Shown in pieces: positions 1-8,200 of a stretch of 64,000 nt of DNA. The translations under genes were made by a program, and so were the position numbers. The stretch is from the NCBI GenBank assembly GCA_947452905.1, contig CANGEP010000004.1, forward strand, positions 1 through 64,000. The letters run 5' to 3'. Origin of the DNA: Bacteroidota bacterium. GTDB taxonomy: Bacteria; Bacteroidota; Bacteroidia; Chitinophagales; Chitinophagaceae. The notes beneath the pieces were generated by a model. The model had not been told where the DNA came from. It saw nothing but the letters and a program-made list of their open reading frames with translations, and ran no database searches. The first letter of the stretch is position 1, and every line of letters begins with the position of its first letter.

Positions 1-2416
1 CATCTGTTACATAATTTTTATTGGTACTCGCAGCGATATCTGCAGTAGTAGCATCTGTGCCAGCAGTTACTAAACCCTTAGCATCATAGGTTAGTTTGGT
101 TTTTGTTGCACCAGTGATAGCAACATTACTTGCCACAGCTCCTAAACTTATTAGTGTGGGTAATATTTGATCTCCAGTATTAGTTCCTGATAGACTAGCA
201 ACAGCAGGATTTGCAATCATGGTATTTGTTATAGCTCCTGCTGCAATAGAAGTTACATTGCCAATACTTGTTACTACTCCAGTTAAGTTGGCGTTAGTAG
301 TAACAGTTGCAGCATTACCTAAAGTAGATTGATTCCATGTTGGAACAGTACCTGATAATAATGTATATGGTATCGAACCAACAGATAAAGTTCCTACACT
401 TGTAATTTGGTTAGAGCCGGCTAATGGTGATGCACCAATACTATTATAAGAAATAGTTTTAGCAATGGATCCATCATAATTGCCCCCCGGCAATTCGCCG
501 GCTCCAGTATTAGTATAAGTAAGTGAGTTTGCCGAAGCCGTTGAAATCAAAATATCTGATGTCCCATCAAATGCTACACCATTTATTAACTTGCTTGCCG
601 CTAATTTTGTGGCAGTGGCAGCATTACCAGCGATATTAGTTTGATCTCCTGTATTAGTGCCTGATAAACTAGCAACAGCAGGATTAGCAATCATAGTATT
701 TGTTATAGCACCTGCTGCAATAGAAGTTACATTGCCAATACTTGTGACTACTCCTGTAAGGTTAGCGTTAGTAGTAACTGTTGCAGCATTACCTAAAGTA
801 GATTGGTTCCATGTTGGAATAGTACCTGATAATAATGTATAAGGTATCGAACCAACAGACAAGTTTCCTACACTTGTAATTTGGTTAGAGCCGGCTAATG
901 GTGATGCACCAATACTATTATAAGAAATAGTTTTAGCAATGGATCCATCATAATTGCCCCCCGGCAAATCGCCGGCTCCAGTATTAGTATAAGTAAGTGC
1001 ATTTGCAGCGGCTGTAGAAATTAATATATCGCTAGTTCCATCAAAAGCCACTCCATTAATTGTTCTTGCAGTATCTAATTTAGTTGCTGTACTTGCATTA
1101 CCCGTTAATGTACTTACTATGCGAGGTGATATAAATGAAGTGTTTTCACCCATTAATTTTAGCCCCCCTGCTGAAATTTGTAAATTACCTTCAATATTAC
1201 TCAAAATTGCAGCAGGAACATTTTTTCCTAAAGTATCACTTGCAATAGACAAGGAACCAGAAGAGATAAACAACCCTTTGAAAGGTTTTTCGTTAGTCCC
1301 TAAGGTGGATGTAGAACCCAATGCTTCAATATTACCAGCTACAGTAACATTTCCCGAAGCACCTAAATTACCTTTCATTAAAATGTTAAAAGAATCGGTT
1401 CCATTTAATTGGCCAGTTTTAACATAAGCACTATCATGATCAATTTCGGGAAGAACTATGTCTTTACTGCCATCAAAAGCCACTCCATTAATTGTTCTTG
1501 CAGTATCTAATTTTGTGGCAGTACTAGCATTGCCCGTTAATGTACTTACTATGCGAGGTGCTATAAAAGAGGAATTTTTACCAATTAACTCTAATCCACC
1601 CGAAGAAATTTGCAAATTACCTTCAACGTTACTCAAAACAGCAGCAGGAATATTTTTTCCTAATGTATCACTTGCAATAGACAAGGAGCCGGATGAAATA
1701 TATAATCCTTTAAAAGGTTTCTCTAAAGTACCTAAAGTAGAAGTTGAACCGGAAGATTCAATATTACCGCCCACAGTAACATTTTTTGAGGCAAGTAAAT
1801 TTCCATTAATTTTAATATCAAAAATATCATTCCCTTCCAACGAAATAGAACTTACAAATTTTCCTAGTTTTTGATAATCCAATAATAAAAGTGCCGCATC
1901 AACAGAATTTATTTTGGTATTAATACTATCAATATTACTCAAAATTTGTTTTCTATTAAATTCTATTTGAGTAGAAGCAAGTGTTAACCTATTATCAATA
2001 CTTGTAGTGTCAAATGTACTTTTAGAGGATAAAGCATAAAATGCAAATGGAACGCTTAACAATTCGGTGGTACCTACAATACTATAATTAAACCCTCCAT
2101 CGGGATCGGTCTCGGTTTTTACAAAAAAGGGACCTTTACTCCAATCAATAGAAGAGAATTTTCCTGCAAGAGTAGCACCAGCCCCTATTTGTAGGGTTAT
2201 GAGTCCGTTAATATTTGTTGTAGGAAGATGCGTCTCCATGTAAACAACATTGTCATTTTGAAGTATACTTAATCTAATACTCACAGTATGTAATGAAAGT
2301 ATTTCATTGGTTGCATTACGAAGTACCGCTTGATAACTCATTTTTTGGGGGGATTGAGCATATATACTCGTTCCAACCAACAAGAATATTATGAGGATAA
2401 AGTTTCTGATATTAAT
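1..2416 (-). CDS. large repeat-rich secreted surface protein, C-terminus beyond the left edge
   Basis: One open frame on the minus strand runs from about 2416 to the window edge with no stop, giving roughly 805 residues. It opens with a hydrophobic signal peptide ending in TSIYAQ, then MSYQAVLRN, an N-terminal motif I know from Bacteroidota tail-fibre-like or collagen-like surface proteins. After that come Ser/Thr/Ala/Asn/Gly-rich beta-type repeats (LTGNASTATKLDTARTINGV, AFDGTSDILIS, SLSGTNTGDQ). No ATG precedes the signal peptide in this frame. The best start is ATT at 2416-2414, which overlaps the TAA of the upstream T9SS gene and gives MNIRNFILI...; TTG within the signal, or ATG at 2341 after it, are alternatives. 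The overlap suggests translational coupling. The function is unknown; adhesion or a fibre-like surface role is an inference from the repeats. Confidence 0.8.
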   Translation of the reverse strand, partial: MNIRNFILIIFLLVGTSIYAQSPQKMSYQAVLRNATNEILSLHTVSIRLSILQNDNVVYMETHLPTTNINGLITLQIGAGATLAGKFSSIDWSKGPFFVKTETDPDGGFNYSIVGTTELLSVPFAFYALSSKSTFDTTSIDNRLTLASTQIEFNRKQILSNIDSINTKINSVDAALLLLDYQKLGKFVSSISLEGNDIFDIKINGNLLASKNVTVGGNIESSGSTSTLGTLEKPFKGLYISSGSLSIASDTLGKNIPAAVLSNVEGNLQISSGGLELIGKNSSFIAPRIVSTLTGNASTATKLDTARTINGVAFDGSKDIVLPEIDHDSAYVKTGQLNGTDSFNILMKGNLGASGNVTVAGNIEALGSTSTLGTNEKPFKGLFISSGSLSIASDTLGKNVPAAILSNIEGNLQISAGGLKLMGENTSFISPRIVSTLTGNASTATKLDTARTINGVAFDGTSDILISTAAANALTYTNTGAGDLPGGNYDGSIAKTISYNSIGASPLAGSNQITSVGNLSVGSIPYTLLSGTIPTWNQSTLGNAATVTTNANLTGVVTSIGNVTSIAAGAITNTMIANPAVASLSGTNTGDQTNIAGNAATATKLAASKLINGVAFDGTSDILISTASANSLTYTNTGAGELPGGNYDGSIAKTISYNSIGASPLAGSNQITSVGTLSVGSIPYTLLSGTVPTWNQSTLGNAATVTTNANLTGVVTSIGNVTSIAAGAITNTMIANPAVASLSGTNTGDQILPTLISLGAVASNVAITGATKTKLTYDAKGLVTAGTDATTADIAASTNKNYVTD
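165..1062 (-). repeat. two tandem copies of a ~474 bp coding repeat
   Basis: About 165-600 and about 639-1062 are nearly identical at an offset of 474 bases; for example the block from 177 (GTATTAGTTCCTGATA) recurs at 651 with scattered single-base changes. Both lie in frame in the surface protein and encode the segment running from FDGTSDILIS through YTNTGAG, GGNYDGSIAKTISY and SIPYTLLSGT to SLSGTNTGDQ. Differences are sparse, so duplication or gene conversion looks recent. Confidence 0.85.
1036..1880 (-). repeat. two diverged copies of a ~432 bp coding repeat
   Basis: A second repeat type in the same protein. The block starting near 1036 (CCATCAAAAGCCACTCCATT) recurs near 1473, and GCGAGGTG at 1121 recurs at 1553, an offset of 432. 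The copies encode GGNIESSGSTSTLGTLEKPF-type and GLYISSGSLSIASDTLGK-type segments and differ more than the 474 bp pair, so this duplication looks older. Confidence 0.75.
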
Positions 2417-2879
2417 TGATTTTATAAATTTTATATGATTTCTCTTCGGTATAACCTCGATTAATTTTAATAAGGTAAGTGCCAGATGGAAGATTATTTA
2501 AGGAAACGGATGTAGAATGATCCGAAATGATACCAGTTCTTAAAAGTGTACCAGAAACATTAAATATTTTATAGGAAAGTTCTGCGTAATTTAAATTCTC
2601 CACTTTAAAGAATAATAAATCTGAAGTTGGGTTTGGGTACAAAGCAACATGTAAAGTAGAGCCATTATTAACTGCATGAATAGTATAAGTATGTTGAACA
2701 CCTTCGGACTGGGCACTCCCACTCCCTTTGTTTGTATAAAAAACCTCTCCCACACTATAAGATATAGATCCATAAATAGTAGCAATGTTCTCTCCAAGTG
2801 CCAATACTGAAACCTGTGAAGATAGATTTAACCAATTGACTAAGAATATTGCAGAGAAAATGATGTTTTTGTTTTTCAT
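2412..2879 (-). CDS. small secreted protein with T9SS type A sorting domain
   Basis: 155 residues. An N-terminal signal peptide (MKNKNIIFSAIFLVNWLNLS) leads into a short beta-rich part with GSISYSVGEVFYTN and EGVQHTYTIHAV, a motif set common in small Bacteroidota exported proteins. Residues from about 80 form a por-secretion C-terminal domain: ALYPNPTSDLLFFKV, then IFNVSGTLLRTG, then LPSGTYLIKI and a basic end. The domain directs export by the type IX system and surface attachment. Its stop codon overlaps the inferred ATT start of the large repeat protein, so the two probably form one transcript. The precise role is unknown; it may be a surface partner of the downstream protein. Confidence 0.85.
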   Translation of the reverse strand: MKNKNIIFSAIFLVNWLNLSSQVSVLALGENIATIYGSISYSVGEVFYTNKGSGSAQSEGVQHTYTIHAVNNGSTLHVALYPNPTSDLLFFKVENLNYAELSYKIFNVSGTLLRTGIISDHSTSVSLNNLPSGTYLIKINRGYTEEKSYKIYKIN

Positions 2880-3059
2880 ATTTAAAGTATTTTCTAATCA
2901 AATGTTCATATTATCCAATACTGTAAAGTTCCGCTGCTTAATAGCATATATGTTATACAAATGATATAAAATGTTACACAATTAATTGTTATTTAATAAT
3001 TGTATATGACACATATTAGCCATACTTAGTCAAACTCTTGATTATATACACTAACTTCA

Positions 3060-3446
3060 ATGAATAAAGAAATCAATACAAATTTGCTCCCAATGAAAAT
3101 TAATCAAGAATCGTCCGAATTAGAAAAGCTAAAGAAGCACATTATTGTTCAAGTAATAGAATACATGCCGAATTCGGTAGTTAGTAAAACCATCATGAAA
3201 CGCATCACAGGAAACGTAACTTTATCTTCATTTGACGAAGGTGAAGAATTACCTGAGAAATTATCCCCCTATGACACATTTGTTCAAATCATAGATGGTA
3301 CTGCCGAAATAACCATTAATAACAAATTATTTACCTTGAATTTAGGGGAAGGCATGATTATACCCTCGCATGCTTTACATCATTTTCATGCCAACAAACA
3401 ATTTAAAATGATTGCTACAGTTATTAAAAGTGGATACGAAGATTAA
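3060..3446 (+). CDS. cupin domain protein
   Basis: 128 residues, no signal peptide. Residues about 50-125 form a single small cupin barrel: a first motif region (FDEGEELPEKLSPYDTFVQIIDG), then EITINNKLFTLNLGEGMIIPSHALHHFHAN. The His cluster HALHHFHA could supply metal ligands, but the first-motif histidines typical of metallocupins are absent, so metal binding is uncertain. It lies 11 bases before an AraC-type regulator on the same strand, suggesting a small regulatory operon in which the cupin senses a ligand or modifies a small molecule. The substrate cannot be named from the sequence. Confidence 0.8.
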   Translation: MNKEINTNLLPMKINQESSELEKLKKHIIVQVIEYMPNSVVSKTIMKRITGNVTLSSFDEGEELPEKLSPYDTFVQIIDGTAEITINNKLFTLNLGEGMIIPSHALHHFHANKQFKMIATVIKSGYED

Positions 3447-3457
3447 TAAATAAACCT

Positions 3458-4018
3458 GTGAAACTTTTTATTAAATATATGGTAAGCCTTAGATGTAAAT
3501 TAATGGTAAAATCAATTGCCGATTACCAGCATATTGATTATACTAATATTGATTTAGGTTTTATTGAAATTAGAGAAGAATTGAACGATCTAAGAAAATA
3601 CAATTTTAACAGAGACCTAAAAAAAATTGGGTTAGAGATTTTAGACGAACATGATGCTATTTTAATTGAAAAAATTAAAAACATAATAATTGAAATGGTT
3701 CATTATGCAGATGATTTCCCGAGTGAAAATTTTTCAGATTATTTAAGTAAAAAATTAAATTACGATTACAATTATCTTTCTACTCTATTCACCAAAATAA
3801 AAGGAATAACAATTCAAGAATATCTTATTTCACACAAAATTGAAAAAGCAAAAGAGATGATAATTTACAATGAATCTACTTTAACACAAATCGCTTTTAC
3901 ACTTAATTATAGCAGTGTAGCCCATTTGTCCAATCAATTTAAAAAAGTAACTGGTCTTACTCCCTCCGCATTTAAACTAATTGCAAAAGAAAAAAGAAAA
4001 AACATTAATGATATTTAA
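3458..4018 (+). CDS. AraC family regulator with degenerate HMA-like N-terminus
   Basis: 186 residues from a GTG start 11 bases after the cupin gene. The C-terminal half (about 80-180) is an AraC/XylS DNA-binding domain with two helix-turn-helix units; NYDYNYLSTLFTKIKGITIQEYLISHKIEKAK and IAFTLNYSSVAHLSNQFKKVTGLTPSAFK are read as its two parts. The N-terminal 75 residues resemble the small ferredoxin-like domain that in many Bacteroidota homologues carries a MVCxRCK metal-binding motif. Here it reads MVSLRCK, so the first Cys is Ser and two-Cys metal binding is probably lost. Target genes are unknown; the cupin gene upstream is the obvious candidate partner. Confidence 0.85.
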   Translation: MKLFIKYMVSLRCKLMVKSIADYQHIDYTNIDLGFIEIREELNDLRKYNFNRDLKKIGLEILDEHDAILIEKIKNIIIEMVHYADDFPSENFSDYLSKKLNYDYNYLSTLFTKIKGITIQEYLISHKIEKAKEMIIYNESTLTQIAFTLNYSSVAHLSNQFKKVTGLTPSAFKLIAKEKRKNINDI

Positions 4019-4063
4019 AAAAGAGGGCCCCGTAGAAACGGGGCCCGATTATTGATTGCTTGC
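4014..4063 (-). terminator. intrinsic terminator of the porin-amt operon with GCAAGCAATC motif
   Basis: On the minus strand, GCAAGCAATC (4063-4054) is followed after seven bases by a nine-base-pair G+C-rich stem (4038-4046 with 4025-4033, loop TTCT) and then CTCTTTTTT. The T-tract is on the minus strand only, so it ends the transcript of the ammonium transporter at 4096. The same three-part arrangement occurs at 32839-32881 and 48727-48771. Confidence 0.85.
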
Positions 4064-4095
4064 TTAATAAACCAATATACCAAAAAGTTAAAATC

Positions 4096-5658
4096 TTATT
4101 CTTGTGTGTGATATGCCGAAACACCATGTTCGAACACATCTAATCCGCCAGGACTTGTTTCTGCCTCTGCCTCTACTCTTAATTTCCAAGGATGTGGCAA
4201 TTGATTTACTACCCACATTAAAATAATAGCAACTGCAAAAGTGGAAACTGTAATTATAGCACTACCTGTAACTTGCGCTTTAAATACATCCCATCCACCC
4301 CCATAAAATAATCCTTTCACTGGAGCAGTATTGTCGGCACCAGTGGGGCCAGTTACTCCAAATTGTCCGCAGGCAAATAACCCCAAAGAGATGGTTCCCC
4401 AAATACCATTTATTCCATGCACTGGGACAGCACCAACTGGATCATCCACTCTAAAATGCTCTAATAATAAAGTAGAGTAATACAATAATATACCTGCTAC
4501 TAAACCAATACCTATTGCACCTGCAGGAGATACCCAATAACAAGGACAAGTAATAGCTACTAATCCCGCCAATAAACCATTAATAGTAAATGCCAAATCA
4601 AATTTCCCTTTATTTGGCCCAAACCATAAAGGAAGTACCATTGCAGATAAGGAAGCGGCACAAGCAGCTAATGTTGTATTAGCAGCTACACGACCAATAC
4701 CTTGCATATCCATGGCAGATAATGTACTACCTGGGTTAAATCCATACCAACCAAACCATAAAATAAATGCACCCACTGATGCCATTGGTAAATTATTCGA
4801 AGGTTGTAAACCACCATTTTCTTTATCGTCTCTTAAAAACACTCTACCAATGCGAGGCCCTAAAACTATAGCACCCGCAAGAGATATAAAACCTCCAATG
4901 GTATGCACCACTGTGGAACCTGCAAAGTCTCTGAAACCTTGTCCAAGACTTGGTAAAAAATGACCTGGTGTACCCATTAAAGCTAACCAACCATCTGGTC
5001 CCCAAGCCCAATGTCCAATAATAGGATAAATAAATCCTGTTACACCAATACTATATAAAATATCACCACGGAAAGATGTACGACCAATCATTGCTCCAGA
5101 AGTAATGGTAGAAGTAGTATCTGCAAATGCAAATTGAAAAATCCAATGTGCTAAAATAGGAATTCCTGTTGCTTCATAAGTATCTGGTGCACCCATCAAG
5201 AAAAACCAGTTTTGACCAATAAATCCATTGCCATGACTAAACATAAATGCATAACCAATAGCCCAAAATAATATTCCACAAAGAGCAGTATCAAATATAC
5301 ATTCCATTAAAACGTTCACTGTTTCTTTAGATCGCGCAAAACCTGCTTCCAACATAACGAAACCAGCTTGCATAGCGAATACTAAAAACGCAGATACTAA
5401 AACCCAAACAGTGTTTAAGGCATTAAAAGAAAGTAATTCATGCGCCGTATAAGTATCAGCAGCATGAGCAGGCGTAGCTATTAAAGCAGGAATTAATTTC
5501 ATCAATGCTACTAATAAAGTAACAGCCATTACTTTACCAGATAACATGGTTAAACCTAATTTAATTTTTTCTTTCTTAGTAAGATAATAAACGATTTCAT
5601 TTGGTTGTGAGCGTCTGCTTACCATGTTTTTGAAATGACCCAAAGTAGTTGAAAACAT
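4096..5658 (-). CDS. amt: ammonium transporter with extended N-terminus
   Basis: 520 residues, Amt/MEP/Rh family, an inner-membrane trimer conducting ammonium or ammonia. About eleven hydrophobic helices follow residue 70. The pore twin histidines are visible as VVH (His252) in DFAGSTVVHTIGG and VHG (His414) in DDPVGAVPVHGING, and AGFVMLEAGFARSKETVN is the conserved early-helix motif. Unusually, about 45 polar residues precede a hydrophobic stretch ending TPAHAAD, which resembles a signal peptide cleavage site. It lies 40 bases downstream of a porin on the same strand and ends in a strong terminator. No glnK/PII gene adjoins it, though such genes often accompany amt. It differs clearly from the second transporter at 31454. 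Confidence 0.95.
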   Translation of the reverse strand: MFSTTLGHFKNMVSRRSQPNEIVYYLTKKEKIKLGLTMLSGKVMAVTLLVALMKLIPALIATPAHAADTYTAHELLSFNALNTVWVLVSAFLVFAMQAGFVMLEAGFARSKETVNVLMECIFDTALCGILFWAIGYAFMFSHGNGFIGQNWFFLMGAPDTYEATGIPILAHWIFQFAFADTTSTITSGAMIGRTSFRGDILYSIGVTGFIYPIIGHWAWGPDGWLALMGTPGHFLPSLGQGFRDFAGSTVVHTIGGFISLAGAIVLGPRIGRVFLRDDKENGGLQPSNNLPMASVGAFILWFGWYGFNPGSTLSAMDMQGIGRVAANTTLAACAASLSAMVLPLWFGPNKGKFDLAFTINGLLAGLVAITCPCYWVSPAGAIGIGLVAGILLYYSTLLLEHFRVDDPVGAVPVHGINGIWGTISLGLFACGQFGVTGPTGADNTAPVKGLFYGGGWDVFKAQVTGSAIITVSTFAVAIILMWVVNQLPHPWKLRVEAEAETSPGGLDVFEHGVSAYHTQE

Positions 5659-5698
5659 AAGCTTTGTTTTATTGGTTTACAATAGAGATTCTGGATTA

Positions 5699-6688
5699 TT
5701 AAAATTTATACACTGCAGCAATTAAGAAGTTTCCAGCACTAGAAGAGGAAACATTGGTACCATTAATAAATACTTTATCACTAGCATTATCTGTTCTGAT
5801 TTCTGGAATAATTGTAATCTTGCCTAAATGAAAATTAGCAGATAAGGTATTTTGAAAAATAGTGGTACCCACCCCTGCAGCACCCTTACTATCATTGAAA
5901 ACTTCCGATCTTAAAGCAAAACCTAATTTGGAGGAAGGATCATAATTAAAATAAAAGGCATTACTAGTCCAATTAGTACCTGCTAAATTGCAAACCGTAC
6001 CATCATAATTAAAACCCAATTCACTTGTAATTGCTGCATTTAATACAACATCAATTTGTGATTTACTCTTACCCCCTTGGTAATTTAAAAATGCTTTTAA
6101 TTTATCGTCATCAGAAGCGGTACTTAACTGAGCAATCACCATTTTAGGTTCTACTTTAGCATTGGTAATATCTGTAGGTTCTGCAACACCAATCATCATA
6201 GCTGTTTTTCCCCCCAAGGCAATATCTGCTCTTACACCTGTATGAAAGAAAGGTCCATAAGAAAATCCATAACTCATACTATAATTACGGTTGGAATAAG
6301 CATCTAATAACTCATAACCAATATGAGTTGCCCATTTACCTGCGGTAAATTTTACAGAGCTATTTAGTGCATATGAAATATAAGCTTGCTTAACTAAAGT
6401 GGCAGCGCCTTTATCATTATAGGAAAATTCATCGGCTCTTTTACCATAACCTAAATCGACAGTTCCAGCAAACTTACCCATGGTCTTATCCACTTTAAAA
6501 GAGGCCATCCCTAATTGTAATTCTTTATTTGAATTGGTAAAACTTGTTTTATTATTAGATTTTAAACCTGCAAAGTCGCCTCTGAAATAGGCATCCACAT
6601 AAGTAGTAAATACGGTGGTGTCTTGCGCTTTAACCTTAGTCATTATACCAAGTGTTAAAACAGTAAATAATAAGATTGTTTTTTTCAT
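5699..6688 (-). CDS. outer membrane beta-barrel porin
   Basis: 329 residues with a signal peptide (MKKTILLFTVLTLGIMTKVKAQ) and alternating beta-strand sequence throughout, ending in an aromatic strand (IAAVYKF), typical of outer-membrane barrels. YVDAYFRGDF, YGKRADEFSY and VKQAYISYALN resemble the OmpL/BBP2-like barrels that Bacteroidota often place next to ammonium transporters. It begins the porin-amt operon, 40 bases ahead of amt, so a role in letting ammonium or other small solutes cross the outer membrane is a reasonable inference. The exact family cannot be fixed by eye. Confidence 0.8.
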   Translation of the reverse strand: MKKTILLFTVLTLGIMTKVKAQDTTVFTTYVDAYFRGDFAGLKSNNKTSFTNSNKELQLGMASFKVDKTMGKFAGTVDLGYGKRADEFSYNDKGAATLVKQAYISYALNSSVKFTAGKWATHIGYELLDAYSNRNYSMSYGFSYGPFFHTGVRADIALGGKTAMMIGVAEPTDITNAKVEPKMVIAQLSTASDDDKLKAFLNYQGGKSKSQIDVVLNAAITSELGFNYDGTVCNLAGTNWTSNAFYFNYDPSSKLGFALRSEVFNDSKGAAGVGTTIFQNTLSANFHLGKITIIPEIRTDNASDKVFINGTNVSSSSAGNFLIAAVYKF

Positions 6689-7053
6689 AGTTTTTGGGAT
6701 TTATTAATATTACAATATTTTATATATTTATATTTCTTCTACTTATTTATACTTTTTATGCAATTAGGTAACCTTTTTTAAAAAATATAAAAATTCATAA
6801 TTTTATTTTTTATTGATTATCAATGTTTTATCTTATTTTTTATTATATTATATATTTTTATATGTTTATTAATTTATTCAAAGTTAATTTTTTTTTGCAT
6901 TTACACCGATTTTTATTCATATATATTATTTTATAATGTAAATAATGGATAATCTGCTACTTTATTCTTACAAAACCTTCAATATCAAGAATCTAGTTGA
7001 ATTATTTTGTAACTTTAAGTGAATCACATTAAACAAAGGTCTAAAATCTATTC
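6689..7053. other. divergent intergenic region between porin-amt and the histidine kinase
   Basis: 365 very A+T-rich bases without a gene. It must hold the promoters of the leftward porin-amt operon and of the rightward kinase gene. ATTGATTATCAAT at 6812-6824 is a perfect 13-base palindrome and a candidate operator. On the minus strand 6774-6759 reads AGG...TTGCA with GG-N10-GC spacing, matching the core of a sigma-54 promoter about 70-85 bases before the porin start. Both are suggestions only, since short motifs occur by chance in such sequence. Confidence 0.5.
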
Positions 7054-8190
7054 ATGCAGGAATTAGAAAAAATTAATACTGAGGATAATAGGTTTGAAGC
7101 GCTTTTTAACTCTGCTTCACTCGGAATCATAGTTGTAGATATAAAAGGACATATTGTAATGTCTAATCATTTCGCCAATCAGCTCTTTGGCTATGACGAT
7201 GTTGGGCTCATTGGAGAATTTCTTGAAAAAATTATACCCCAACGCTTTCATAAACATCATGTTAAACATAGAGATGGCTATATAAAAGACCCAAAGGCAA
7301 GAAGCATGGGTATTGGAATGACCTTATCTGCTTTACGAAAAAATGGAACCGAATTTCCTGTCGAGATTAGTCTTGGTCACTTTGAAAAAGACAATGAAAA
7401 ATTTGTACTCGCCTATATAGCCGATATTACTATGCGCAAAGAGGCTGAAGCAAAAATGCTTTCTCAACAAAATGAATTGGAAAAAGAAAAAGAGGTGAAT
7501 GATTTAAAATCAAGATTTGTATCGATGGCTTCTCACGAATTTAGAACACCCCTTAGTACTATACTATCTTCCATTTCTTTGTTAGCTAAGTACACCGAGT
7601 CCGAAGAACAACCCAAAAGAGATAAACATATTGATCGAATAAAATCATCGGTTAAATCATTAACAGATATATTAAACGAATTCTTATCCTTAGGCAAGAT
7701 AGAAGAAGGTAAAGTAGATATTAAGCCCTATGAATTTAATTTAAGCGAATTTATAAATAGCCTACACAATGAAATGCAGGTATTGTTAAAACCGGAACAA
7801 AGTATTCAATATTCGCATCAAGGTCAAGTAAACACTTTCACAGATAGCAGTATACTAAAACATATCGTTATTAATTTACTTTCAAATGCCATTAAGTTTT
7901 CTCCCGACAAAGCAGTCATCACAATAAATACTTCTATTACTCATTCAACAACCAGTATCCAAATTATTGACCAAGGAATTGGAATCCCTAAAGACGATCA
8001 AGTACATCTATTTGAACGATTCTTTAGAGCTACCAATGTAACTAATATACAAGGCACAGGTTTAGGCTTACATATTGTAAGCAGGTACGTAGATTTACTA
8101 AAAGGAACTATTGAATATACAAGTGAATTAGAAAAAGGAAGCTGCTTTACCATAAAGCTCCCAAGTGAATTAGTAATTGAATTTAATTAA
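7054..8190 (+). CDS. PAS domain sensor histidine kinase
   Basis: 378 residues with no membrane segment, so cytoplasmic. A PAS domain covers about 10-130 (FEALFNSASLGIIVVDIKGHIVMSN, ending in ADITMRKEAE). It is followed by a short coiled linker and a HisKA dimer domain with the phospho-acceptor His161 in MASHEFRTPLS. The HATPase domain shows the N box (HIVINLLSNAIKFS), G1 (DQGIG 306-310), F box (LFERFF) and G2 (GTGLGL 334-339). All catalytic motifs are intact. The cognate regulator gene starts ten bases downstream. It sits between an ammonium transporter operon and the cbb3 oxidase operon. The PAS ligand (heme, flavin or other) is not evident. Confidence 0.93.
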   Translation: MQELEKINTEDNRFEALFNSASLGIIVVDIKGHIVMSNHFANQLFGYDDVGLIGEFLEKIIPQRFHKHHVKHRDGYIKDPKARSMGIGMTLSALRKNGTEFPVEISLGHFEKDNEKFVLAYIADITMRKEAEAKMLSQQNELEKEKEVNDLKSRFVSMASHEFRTPLSTILSSISLLAKYTESEEQPKRDKHIDRIKSSVKSLTDILNEFLSLGKIEEGKVDIKPYEFNLSEFINSLHNEMQVLLKPEQSIQYSHQGQVNTFTDSSILKHIVINLLSNAIKFSPDKAVITINTSITHSTTSIQIIDQGIGIPKDDQVHLFERFFRATNVTNIQGTGLGLHIVSRYVDLLKGTIEYTSELEKGSCFTIKLPSELVIEFN

Positions 8191-8200
8191 ACATTTGTTT

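Noticed and set aside
657-1874. Plus-strand open frames (657-842, 1119-1427, 1458-1874)
   Set aside because: They are antisense to the repeat-rich surface protein and repeat only because that gene does; their products lack any recognisable domain.
4025-4046. Hairpin at 4025-4046 as terminator of the plus-strand AraC gene
   Set aside because: No T-run follows on the plus strand; the T-run is on the minus strand, serving amt. Some effect on the plus strand is possible but not supported.
8177-8200. TTG start for the response regulator
   Set aside because: It overlaps the kinase gene and adds residues before the canonical receiver start; ATG at 8201 is better.
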